Positions 1 to 5,486 of a DNA stretch of 6,493 bases are shown here, piece after piece (position 1 is the first letter of the stretch; each line of letters begins with the position of its first letter). The notes below the pieces were generated by a model. The model was not told where the DNA came from, ran no database searches, and saw only the letters and a program-made list of their open reading frames with translations. Source of the stretch: Clostridiales bacterium (GTDB lineage Bacteria > Bacillota > Clostridia > Lachnospirales > WRAX01); NCBI GenBank assembly GCA_031262335.1, contig JAISHX010000112.1, positions 1 to 6,493 on the forward strand, written 5' to 3'. A program made the translations under genes and the position numbers.

Positions 1-2
1 CG

Positions 3-31
3 TTGACAAAGATAACAGCCTATGGTATACT
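3..31 (+). promoter_or_regulatory. sigma-A type promoter of the tRNA-Gly gene
   Basis: A perfect -35 hexamer TTGACA (3-8) is followed after exactly 17 bp by the -10 hexamer TATACT (26-31). A TGG just before the -10 box (23-25) gives an extended -10. Transcription should start near 38, leaving a leader of about 20 nt before the mature tRNA 5' end at 60. A near-consensus promoter is typical of stable RNA genes. Confidence 0.88.
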
Positions 32-59
32 CTTTTTTGTTCAGTAGGGTTTGCCCTTT

Positions 60-131
60 GCGCGAATGGCTCAGTGGTAGAGCATCGCCTTGCCAAGGCG
101 AGGGTCGCGAGTTCGAATCTCGTTTCGCGCT
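60..131 (+). tRNA. tRNA-Gly (anticodon GCC)
   Basis: The full cloverleaf can be folded by eye. The acceptor arms GCGCGAA (60-66) and TTCGCGC (124-130) pair over all seven positions. The D arm is GCTC/GAGC (69-72 with 80-83). The anticodon stem TCGCC/GGCGA (85-89 with 97-101) encloses the loop TTGCCAA, with anticodon GCC at 92-94, reading GGC and GGU. The T arm GCGAG/CTCGT closes the loop TTCGAAT (112-118). The discriminator is U (131), as expected for bacterial glycine tRNAs. CCA is not encoded, so it must be added by tRNA nucleotidyltransferase. The gene appears to be transcribed alone and converges on the yraN operon. Confidence 0.97.
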
Positions 132-171
132 TTTTATTGTCTGGATATATGAAGGATATATATGGCGAACC

Positions 172-204
172 AAAGAAAACAGCACAATGTGTTGTCTTTT
201 ATTT
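172..204. terminator. probable bidirectional intrinsic terminator between tRNA-Gly and yraN
   Basis: A 7-bp stem ACAGCAC/GTGTTGT (179-185 with 189-195, one G-U pair) closes a 3-nt loop AAT. It is flanked by an A-rich tract on the left (172-178) and a T-rich tract on the right (197-204). The T tract serves + strand transcripts from the tRNA; the A tract becomes TTTCTTT for - strand transcripts leaving yraN. The position between two convergent units supports the call. The stem is short and both tails are imperfect, so efficiency may be modest. Confidence 0.6.
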
Positions 205-224
205 GTAGGCATTTATATTCTTTT

Positions 225-236
225 TTATGTACATAA
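225..236. repeat. 12-bp perfect palindrome after yraN
   Basis: TTATGTACATAA is a perfect inverted repeat with no loop, 8 nt past the yraN stop codon. It has no U tract suited to termination on the - strand. It could be a protein-binding dyad or chance in AT-rich DNA; no role can be assigned. Confidence 0.3.
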
Positions 237-244
237 TACAAACT

Positions 245-610
245 CTACCAATTCAATCCAAACGCATTTTCTATATGATTTATTGTTAAATTTGATTCAC
301 CGAAAATTTCTATTACATCAAAACGCATATCCTCTTGCAAATCATGTTCCGAAATAAAATGAAGAGCCGCATTTATAACAGCTTTCTTCTTTAAAGTTGT
401 TACCGCCTCACGCGGCATACCAAATTTTAAAGTTGTCCTGTATTTCACTTCAACAAACACCACATAACCATCAGGAGATTTAGCAATTATATCAATTTCT
501 CCTCGTCCGCGCTTATAATTTTTTTCTATTATATTCCAGCCTTTTGCGGTTAAAAATCCCGAAGCAGCAGTTTCTCCAAAATTGCCCTTTTTCTTATTGT
601 TTGAAAGCAC
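245..610 (-). CDS. yraN: YraN/UPF0102 family putative endonuclease
   Basis: This 121-aa protein has the usual length and the motif set of the YraN (UPF0102) family, which adopts a PD-(D/E)XK nuclease-like fold. Visible motifs are the N-terminal GxxGE (9-13), GEIDII (37-42) with the putative metal ligand D40, FVEVKYR (52-58) with the E-x-K pair E54/K56, a G-x-P-x-EAV segment (64-70) and FDVIEI (97-102). Its biological role is not settled; structure-specific DNA cleavage or recombination-linked processing is an inference from the fold. The start is GTG, chosen because AGGAGG lies 5 nt upstream. It overlaps the 3' end of ylqH by 17 nt and is the last gene of the operon, followed by the 172-204 terminator. 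Alternative names are only family labels. Confidence 0.93.
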   Translation of the reverse strand: MLSNNKKKGNFGETAASGFLTAKGWNIIEKNYKRGRGEIDIIAKSPDGYVVFVEVKYRTTLKFGMPREAVTTLKKKAVINAALHFISEHDLQEDMRFDVIEIFGESNLTINHIENAFGLNW

Positions 611-899
611 CGTTGCCTCCTGTTTTTTTATAACTTTCCAATTTATCCAAATCGCTTATAAAAACTAATATTTGCGCTACAATTTCATAAAGTTCCGGCG
701 GAATATTTGCGCCAAGTTCAACACGTTCCAATTCCTCAACAAGAGCGGCATCTTCATGGACTGGTACGTCCGATTGCTGTGCTTTAGAAATTATTTTTTC
801 GGCAATTACACCATGTCCTTTTGCTACAACTTTAGGTGCGGTTTCTGACGGATTATATTTTATCGCTACTGCTTTTTGGCGTTTCGCTTTTTCATCCAT
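594..899 (-). CDS. ylqH: YlqH-like protein, stand-alone FlhB C-terminal domain
   Basis: This 101-aa soluble protein matches the cytoplasmic C-terminal domain of FlhB/EscU/YscU export-switch proteins. Recognisable segments are KAVAIKYNP (9-17), APKVVAKG (21-28), VPVHED (45-50) with the hydrophobic stretch after it, and the C-terminal helix IPPELYEIVAQIL (66-78). It lacks the transmembrane part of FlhB and the autocleavage motif NPTH; the match begins just after where NPTH would lie. Such proteins occur beside rnhB in Bacillus and other Firmicutes (YlqH), and their function is unknown. A much longer reading in the same frame reaches 1046, but that extension would lie wholly inside rnhB, and the GGGGG site 5 nt before the ATG at 899 supports the short form. 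It overlaps rnhB by 8 nt and yraN by 17 nt. Confidence 0.9.
   Translation of the reverse strand: MDEKAKRQKAVAIKYNPSETAPKVVAKGHGVIAEKIISKAQQSDVPVHEDAALVEELERVELGANIPPELYEIVAQILVFISDLDKLESYKKTGGNGAFKQ
616..621 (-). promoter_or_regulatory. ribosome binding site of yraN (AGGAGG)
   Basis: A perfect AGGAGG lies inside the last codons of ylqH, 5 nt before the GTG at 608-610. It fixes the yraN start and means ribosomes initiate yraN while still within the ylqH reading frame. Confidence 0.85.
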
Positions 900-1524
900 T
901 GTAACCCCCGCACGGAGAAAAGGTTTTTCTGTGAATCGGGCATATACCGTGTGTGCGTATTGCCTCAATATGTTTTTTAGTGCCGTATCCTTTATGTTTG
1001 TCAAAGTCATACAAAGGATATGTTTCTGCATATTTGCACATAACATTATCGCGCATTACTTTTGCAACAATGCTTGCCGCCGCAATCGACGCGCTTTTTT
1101 GGTCGCCTCTTATTATTGTCTTTTGAGGGGCATTACACACAATAGGAATATTACCGTCTATAAGTAAAAACTCGGGGCGGATGTTCAATTTTAATACAGA
1201 AAAAGCCATTGCTTTTTTTACCGCCTCCCCTACTCCGATGTTGTCAATCTCCTCCGAACTGATAAAGCAAACACCTATAGAAACGGCAATCAGCATAATC
1301 TGTTCAAAAACAGCTTTACGCCTGTTTGCGGAAATTCTTTTTGAGTCATTAAGAAATTCAATTTCCGCATACTTAGGCAAAATAACTGCCGCCGCACAAA
1401 CAGGACCTGCCAACGGACCACGCCCTGCTTCGTCTGTCCCTGCTACAAAATTTAATCCCTTAAAATAAAGAGCTTTTTCATATTCGTAAAGAGAAAGCAC
1501 ACGTTCACGCTCTTTTGGTGTCAT
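892..1524 (-). CDS. rnhB: ribonuclease HII
   Basis: Ribonuclease HII cuts RNA-DNA hybrids and removes single ribonucleotides misincorporated into DNA, acting in the cytoplasm. The 210-aa protein has typical bacterial length. It shows the signature AGTDEAGRGPLAGPV near residues 28-42, with catalytic D31 and E32 and the GRG loop that reads the ribonucleotide 2'-OH. D123 in LLIDGN and probably D141 in RGDQKS complete the metal-binding set. The tyrosine of HKGYGT (Y180) matches the residue that stacks at the RNA-DNA junction. The ATG at 1524 is preferred over the ATG at 1530: a GGGG site lies 7 nt before 1524 but only 1 nt before 1530, and 1524 gives a classic ATGA overlap with the acetyltransferase stop. 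The function is clear; only the start is debatable, by two residues. Confidence 0.97.
   Translation of the reverse strand: MTPKERERVLSLYEYEKALYFKGLNFVAGTDEAGRGPLAGPVCAAAVILPKYAEIEFLNDSKRISANRRKAVFEQIMLIAVSIGVCFISSEEIDNIGVGEAVKKAMAFSVLKLNIRPEFLLIDGNIPIVCNAPQKTIIRGDQKSASIAAASIVAKVMRDNVMCKYAETYPLYDFDKHKGYGTKKHIEAIRTHGICPIHRKTFSPCGGYNG
905..909 (-). promoter_or_regulatory. G-tract ribosome binding site of ylqH
   Basis: GGGGGT sits 5 nt (to the last G) before the ATG at 897-899, within the last codons of rnhB. It can pair with the 16S sequence ACCUCC using one G-U wobble. It decides the start of ylqH. Confidence 0.65.
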
Positions 1525-1961
1525 GAACATTCCCCGCCTATATCTCCTGTCCTCTTCATGTTTATATGCTCAATTCCGGCAATGGAATAAATGTCGCCAA
1601 AAGTCTTGAAACCGAGATTTTCATAGAATTTTACGGATTTAATTTGCGCATGCACGAATTGTTCTGTAATTCCATAATCAAACGCTTTTCTTAACAATAC
1701 GCGTACACACAGTCCGCCGTATCCTTTGCCGCGTTTATCTTTTAAAGTTGCTACTCTTCCAATCAGACCTTTTTCCAAAATAATTCTTGCTGTTGACACA
1801 GGCAATCCGTCCTCATAAGCTACGACAATTATCGCATTTGCATCAGAACCGTCAAATTCAACCTCTTCAGGAACTTTCTGTTCTTCAATAAACACGTTGC
1901 GACGCACAAAATGAGAATCATCAATATTTTTGATTCCGGTTGTAATTTTTGTATAAATCAT
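1521..1961 (-). CDS. GNAT family N-acetyltransferase (YjcF/ElaA-like)
   Basis: This 146-aa single-domain protein is predicted to transfer an acetyl group from acetyl-CoA to an amine; the acceptor is unknown. The N-terminal part carries the VFIEEQ-x-VP-x-x-EFDG-x-D pattern (23-40), typical of the YjcF/ElaA subgroup of small bacterial GNATs. The central strand and acetyl-CoA pyrophosphate loop are seen as GRVATLKDKRGKGYG (68-82), where RGKGYG matches the R/Q-x-x-G-x-G/A motif A. The C-terminal FYENLGF and AGIEHINM segments complete the fold. AGAGG 5 nt before the ATG supports the start. It begins 9 nt after the HAD gene and its stop overlaps the rnhB start (ATGA), so it is embedded in the operon. 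No substrate can be inferred from context. Confidence 0.93.
   Translation of the reverse strand: MIYTKITTGIKNIDDSHFVRRNVFIEEQKVPEEVEFDGSDANAIIVVAYEDGLPVSTARIILEKGLIGRVATLKDKRGKGYGGLCVRVLLRKAFDYGITEQFVHAQIKSVKFYENLGFKTFGDIYSIAGIEHINMKRTGDIGGECS
1532..1535 (-). promoter_or_regulatory. ribosome binding site deciding the rnhB start
   Basis: GGGG within GGCGGGG lies 7 nt upstream of the ATG at 1522-1524 and only 1 nt from the alternative ATG at 1528-1530. The spacing favours the downstream start. Confidence 0.6.
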
Positions 1962-1970
1962 ATTATCCTC

Positions 1971-2792
1971 TCAAATAAATTCATAAATAACTTCCGCAAT
2001 TGCAGAATTGTTATTGTCGCGCCGAGTTACAAAATCAGCGGCATTTTTAGCCGATTCAACCGCATTTGCTGTTGCAATACCCAATCCTGCCGTTTTAATC
2101 ATTGAAACATCATTTCCATGGTCGCCGACTGCAATTATATGTTCTTTTGATATGTTAAAATACTTTGACGCAAACTCAACTCCTGTAGCTTTACTGCACG
2201 AAGAGTTTAATATTTCAGCCAAAATTTGTGCGGAAAAAAAACAAGAGATTCTATTATCTTTTAAATCTTCGATATGCTTAATAACATGTACAAGTTTTTC
2301 ATTGTCGCCTATAATTATTATTTTGACTACCTTGCCTAAATCTGATACATGTTTAATCAAATCCGGAACAACTTTTTTTATTGTCTGAGAAACTTCTTTA
2401 TATTTATTAAAATATTTGTTGTCATATTCTGATACAATAGTGGTCATATCCTCATAAACTACAATTTCTATATCAGGAGAAGCAACTTTTTTAAGTTGTG
2501 ACAAAATATATGCCGCCAGTTCTCCGTCTAATCTTTCCTGAAAAAGTACGTTGCCGTTTTCGGCATCAAAAATTTCCATTCCGTTAAAAGCAACAACTAT
2601 ATTTCCTTTTTTATTAGTTCCGACTTCTTCTGCCAACTGGCGAAGTGTAACATAAGAACGTCCTGAACACAAAACGACTTTAACATCTTTATCCATAGCA
2701 TAACGTATTGCCTTTTTATTTTCTTGTGAAATTGTTTTGTCGTCAGAAAGTAAAGTTCCGTCACAATCCAAAAATAAAACTTTGTATTCCAA
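1971..2792 (-). CDS. Cof-type HAD-IIB family phosphatase
   Basis: This predicted cytoplasmic phosphohydrolase (273 aa) belongs to the Cof/YkrA-like HAD-IIB group, which acts on sugar phosphates, nucleotides or flavin-type phosphates; the substrate cannot be read from sequence. Motif I is FLDCDGT with nucleophile D9 and acid/base D11. Motif II is VVLCSGR with S43. Motif III is K201 in SSCSKATG. Motif IV is GDHGND (223-228) with D224 and D228 binding Mg2+. An IIB-type alpha/beta cap lies between motifs II and III. The start is the TTG at 2790-2792, because AAGGAG lies 9 nt upstream and a TATAAT promoter box lies at 2818-2823. The longer reading, from 2846, would begin upstream of the likely transcription start. 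It is the first gene of the five-gene operon ending in yraN. Confidence 0.93.
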   Translation of the reverse strand: MEYKVLFLDCDGTLLSDDKTISQENKKAIRYAMDKDVKVVLCSGRSYVTLRQLAEEVGTNKKGNIVVAFNGMEIFDAENGNVLFQERLDGELAAYILSQLKKVASPDIEIVVYEDMTTIVSEYDNKYFNKYKEVSQTIKKVVPDLIKHVSDLGKVVKIIIIGDNEKLVHVIKHIEDLKDNRISCFFSAQILAEILNSSCSKATGVEFASKYFNISKEHIIAVGDHGNDVSMIKTAGLGIATANAVESAKNAADFVTRRDNNNSAIAEVIYEFI

Positions 2793-2801
2793 AATAATCC
2801 G

Positions 2802-2807
2802 CTCCTT
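2802..2807 (-). promoter_or_regulatory. ribosome binding site deciding the HAD gene start (AAGGAG)
   Basis: AAGGAG lies 9 nt before a TTG codon at 2790-2792. No ATG or GTG in frame is better placed, so the gene probably starts with TTG, directly before the first beta strand of the HAD fold. Confidence 0.7.
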
Positions 2808-2817
2808 CTTTGTTTCG

Positions 2818-2846
2818 ATTATACATGGTTTTTTGCAAAAAAACAA
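2818..2846 (-). promoter_or_regulatory. promoter of the HAD-GNAT-rnhB-ylqH-yraN operon
   Basis: On the - strand, -35 TTGTTT (2846-2841) and a perfect -10 TATAAT (2823-2818) are separated by 17 bp, and a TG precedes the -10 box (TGTATAAT with ATG directly before it). Transcription would start near 2811, giving a leader of about 19 nt with the AAGGAG site close to its 5' end. The -35 box overlaps the terminator of the upstream Ca2+-ATPase unit. Confidence 0.75.
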
Positions 2847-2866
2847 GGGCTAAAAAATTGCCCTTG
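2837..2866 (-). terminator. intrinsic terminator of the Ca2+-ATPase transcript
   Basis: On the - strand CAAGGGC (2866-2860) pairs perfectly with GCCCTTG (2850-2844) around a 9-nt AT-rich loop, followed by seven T (2843-2837). It begins 2 nt after the ATPase stop codon. The geometry is that of a strong Rho-independent terminator. The loop is itself A/T-rich and could extend the stem slightly. Confidence 0.92.
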
Positions 2867-2868
2867 CT

Positions 2869-5460
2869 CTATTTTTTGTGCGTAATGCGCATAATCGCTT
2901 TGACAATTTCAACAATCGGAATAACTGAAATGGACAGCCCAAAAGCGTAAAACATGTTTATCGGTGATAACGGAACCAATTTAAATATTTCATGCACAAC
3001 CGGAGTATAAACAACGGCAAAATTAAGCAAAAGACCAAGTAGTCCGGCACCGATTAAATACTTATTAAGTTTTTTTGAACTGAATATTGATGCAGTGCGT
3101 GAACGCAAGTTAAACGAGTGAAAAACTTCGCTGGTCGAAAGCGTAAAGAAAGCCATTGTTGTGGCTGTTGCGTCATCAATACGTTTACCGATAAAAAATG
3201 CGGCTAAAGTAAGCGCGGCAATAAGCAAACCTTGATATATTACGCCAAAACCAAGACCTTTTGAAAATATTCCTTCGGTTGCTTCACGCGGCGGTTTTTG
3301 CATGCAGTCCGGCTCCGCGTCTTCCATTCCAAGAGCCATTGCAGGTGTCATATCCGTAACAAGATTAATCCATAAAATATGAATCGGGAGCAAAAGGTGC
3401 TTTATTCCAATCATTGTTGCAACGAACACGGCGACAACTTCGCTCATGTTTGATGCAAGAAGGAACTGTATTGCTTTGCGTATATTTTCGTAAATTCTCC
3501 TGCCTTCTTCAACGGCATAAACAATTGTCGCAAAATTATCGTCCGCAAGAACTAAATCTGCCACATTCTTTGTAACGTCTGTTCCGGTAATACCCATTCC
3601 AACGCCAATATCAGCATGCTTCAGAGCCGGTGCGTCGTTAACGCCGTCGCCTGTCATTGCGGTAATTTTGCCGCGTTGCTTCCATGCGTTAACGATTCTT
3701 GCTTTGTGTTCAGGCTGAACACGCGCATATACAGATATTTTTTCAAGCTGTTTTTCAAATTCGGTATCATTCATTGCGGCAAGCTCCGCTCCGGTAACCG
3801 CTTTGTCGCCACTTCTCAGTATTCCGAGTTCTTTTGCAATCGCAACGGCTGTGTCACGGTGGTCGCCGGTAATCATAATCGGACGAATACCCGCGCCTTT
3901 GCAGCGAGCAATGGCATCTTTAACTTCAGGTCTTGCAGGGTCAACCATTCCGAGAAAACCAAGAAACGTCATTTTGTTTTCAAGATTTTCTATTGTATAT
4001 TCAGGTTCTTCACTGTAATTCTTCAGCGCAACGCCCAAAACACGAAGTGCATTTGCTGCCATTTTTTTGTTTTCCGCCGCTGCCGCCGCTTTTATTTTGT
4101 CGTCAATCGGCTTAATTTCCCCGTCAACAAGTGCGTGAGAACAATGTGATAAAATCTCATCAAGACCGCCTTTTGTATATTGTACAAATGTGCCGTCAGA
4201 ACCTTTATGAACAGTTGTCATCATTTTTCTTATTGAATCGAACGGTGCCTCGCCGACACGCGGCGTTTTCTTTTCTTCTTGCCATTTATCAATGCCGAGT
4301 TTAAGAGCGTATTCTGTTATTGCAAGCTCTGTCGGTTCGCCGTTAAGACTATCACCAACTCCGCGTGTAACATCACCGCACAATGCACCCGCTTTTGCTA
4401 CGAGGTTTTGTGTACCGTAAAATGCCGTAACCGTCATTTTGTTTTGCGTAAGAGTTCCTGTTTTGTCCGAACAAATTGTTTGAGCGCAACCAAGTGTTTC
4501 AACAGCCGTCAATTTGCGTATAATTGCCCCGCGCTTTGACATTTTTGTCACACCTATTGAAAGCAGCACGGTTACAACAACAACAAGTCCTTCCGGAATT
4601 GCCGCAACAGCAAGGCTTATTGCCGTCATGAACATATCCATTGCGGCATTAAATGTAAACTCTCCTTGCCGCACTATTCCAAAAGCAAAAATAAACACAC
4701 AAATACCTATTACGGCAATGCTTAATACTTTGCTTAAAGACGCAAGTTTTATTTGCAGCGGTGTTTTTTCGTCTTCTGTTTTATTGAGAGCAGCGGCTAT
4801 TTTGCCCATTTCTGTTTTCATGCCTGTTGCTGTAACAACGCCTTCACCGCGTCCGTAAACAGCATTTGTTCCCATATACGCCATGTTTATTCTGTCGCCC
4901 AAAGGAATATCTTTTCCCCCGTCCGACAATGCGGCATGATGTTTTTCCGCCGGTACAGATTCACCTGTAAGAGCCGCTTCCTCAATTTTCAGAGATGCGG
5001 ACGAAATCAATCTCATATCAGCGGGAACAGAATCACCGGCTTCAAGAATAACAATGTCGCCGGGTACAATATCTTCTGCTTTTATTTGCATAACAACGCC
5101 GTCGCGCCTGACCTTGCTTTTTTGCGCGGACATTTTTGATAATGCCTCAATTGCTGCCTCTGCCTTGTTTTCCTGAAAAACTCCGAGTACAGCGTTCACA
5201 ACGACAACAAAAAGGATTATACACATATCCGGAATTTCACCAAGAGAACCTGACACGACGCCCGCGATTATTAAAATAATAATCATCGGGTCTTTAAGCT
5301 GTTCCAAAAGTTTAATAACGGTACTTTTTTTCTTAGCTTTCTCAAGCACGTTTGCTCCGTATTCAGCAAAAGCTTTTTCTGCATTACTTTTTGTCAAACC
5401 ATTATGAGAAGAAGAAAATTCAGATATTACCGTATCTGCTTCGGAAAAATAATGTTGCAT
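2869..5460 (-). CDS. P2A-type (SERCA-like) Ca2+-transporting P-type ATPase
   Basis: This 863-aa membrane pump is predicted to export Ca2+ using ATP. Domain order is classical: cation-ATPase N-terminal segment (1-65), TM1-2 (about 58-95), actuator domain with LTGES (164-168), TM3-4 with PEGL (289-292), phosphorylation site DKTGT with D332, nucleotide domain with a KGG at 430-432, the TGDGVNDAPAL hinge (603-613) and a C-terminal six-helix part (about 665-856). By alignment to SERCA, the residues for both Ca2+ sites are present: V285, A286, I288 and E290 in TM4, N671 and E674 in TM5, N699, T702 and D703 in TM6, and E778 in TM8. The ATG at 5460 is preferred over the ATG at 5472, because GGGGG lies 5 nt before it and family members begin similarly at this point. 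It follows the transpeptidase gene by 26 nt and ends at a terminator. Ca2+ specificity is inferred, not proven. Confidence 0.95.
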   Translation of the reverse strand: MQHYFSEADTVISEFSSSHNGLTKSNAEKAFAEYGANVLEKAKKKSTVIKLLEQLKDPMIIILIIAGVVSGSLGEIPDMCIILFVVVVNAVLGVFQENKAEAAIEALSKMSAQKSKVRRDGVVMQIKAEDIVPGDIVILEAGDSVPADMRLISSASLKIEEAALTGESVPAEKHHAALSDGGKDIPLGDRINMAYMGTNAVYGRGEGVVTATGMKTEMGKIAAALNKTEDEKTPLQIKLASLSKVLSIAVIGICVFIFAFGIVRQGEFTFNAAMDMFMTAISLAVAAIPEGLVVVVTVLLSIGVTKMSKRGAIIRKLTAVETLGCAQTICSDKTGTLTQNKMTVTAFYGTQNLVAKAGALCGDVTRGVGDSLNGEPTELAITEYALKLGIDKWQEEKKTPRVGEAPFDSIRKMMTTVHKGSDGTFVQYTKGGLDEILSHCSHALVDGEIKPIDDKIKAAAAAENKKMAANALRVLGVALKNYSEEPEYTIENLENKMTFLGFLGMVDPARPEVKDAIARCKGAGIRPIMITGDHRDTAVAIAKELGILRSGDKAVTGAELAAMNDTEFEKQLEKISVYARVQPEHKARIVNAWKQRGKITAMTGDGVNDAPALKHADIGVGMGITGTDVTKNVADLVLADDNFATIVYAVEEGRRIYENIRKAIQFLLASNMSEVVAVFVATMIGIKHLLLPIHILWINLVTDMTPAMALGMEDAEPDCMQKPPREATEGIFSKGLGFGVIYQGLLIAALTLAAFFIGKRIDDATATTMAFFTLSTSEVFHSFNLRSRTASIFSSKKLNKYLIGAGLLGLLLNFAVVYTPVVHEIFKLVPLSPINMFYAFGLSISVIPIVEIVKAIMRITHKK

Positions 5461-5465
5461 TTTTA

Positions 5466-5470
5466 CCCCC
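5466..5470 (-). promoter_or_regulatory. G-tract ribosome binding site deciding the ATPase start
   Basis: GGGGGT lies 5 nt before the ATG at 5458-5460. The first G overlaps the upstream in-frame ATG at 5470-5472, which has no purine-rich site in front of it. The downstream ATG is therefore the likely start. Confidence 0.65.
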
Positions 5471-5486
5471 ATTCTGAGAATCTATT

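Noticed and set aside
46..57. Small hairpin AGGG-TTTG-CCCT in the tRNA leader
   Set aside because: Only 4 bp and too short to call a regulatory structure; it may merely mark the region removed by RNase P.
131..135. T5 run right after the tRNA as a terminator
   Set aside because: No stem other than the tRNA acceptor precedes it, and the T run is too short; the hairpin at 179-195 is the better candidate.
143..161. Direct repeat GGATATAT (143-150 and 154-161)
   Set aside because: Two 8-bp copies in AT-rich DNA are expected by chance and have no associated feature.
22..357. + strand open frame of 111 codons across the tRNA gene
   Set aside because: It runs through the tRNA-Gly gene and then antisense to yraN, and its composition is not protein-like.
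900..1046. N-terminal extension of the YlqH frame
   Set aside because: It would lie entirely within rnhB, has no family similarity, and the G-tract ribosome binding site points to the ATG at 899.
3616..4149. + strand open frame of 177 codons
   Set aside because: It is antisense to the nucleotide-binding and hinge region of the Ca2+-ATPase, cysteine- and phenylalanine-rich, and has no recognisable domain. The shorter + strand frames at 931-1468, 1911-2388, 3803-5139 and 5637-5888 are rejected for the same reason.
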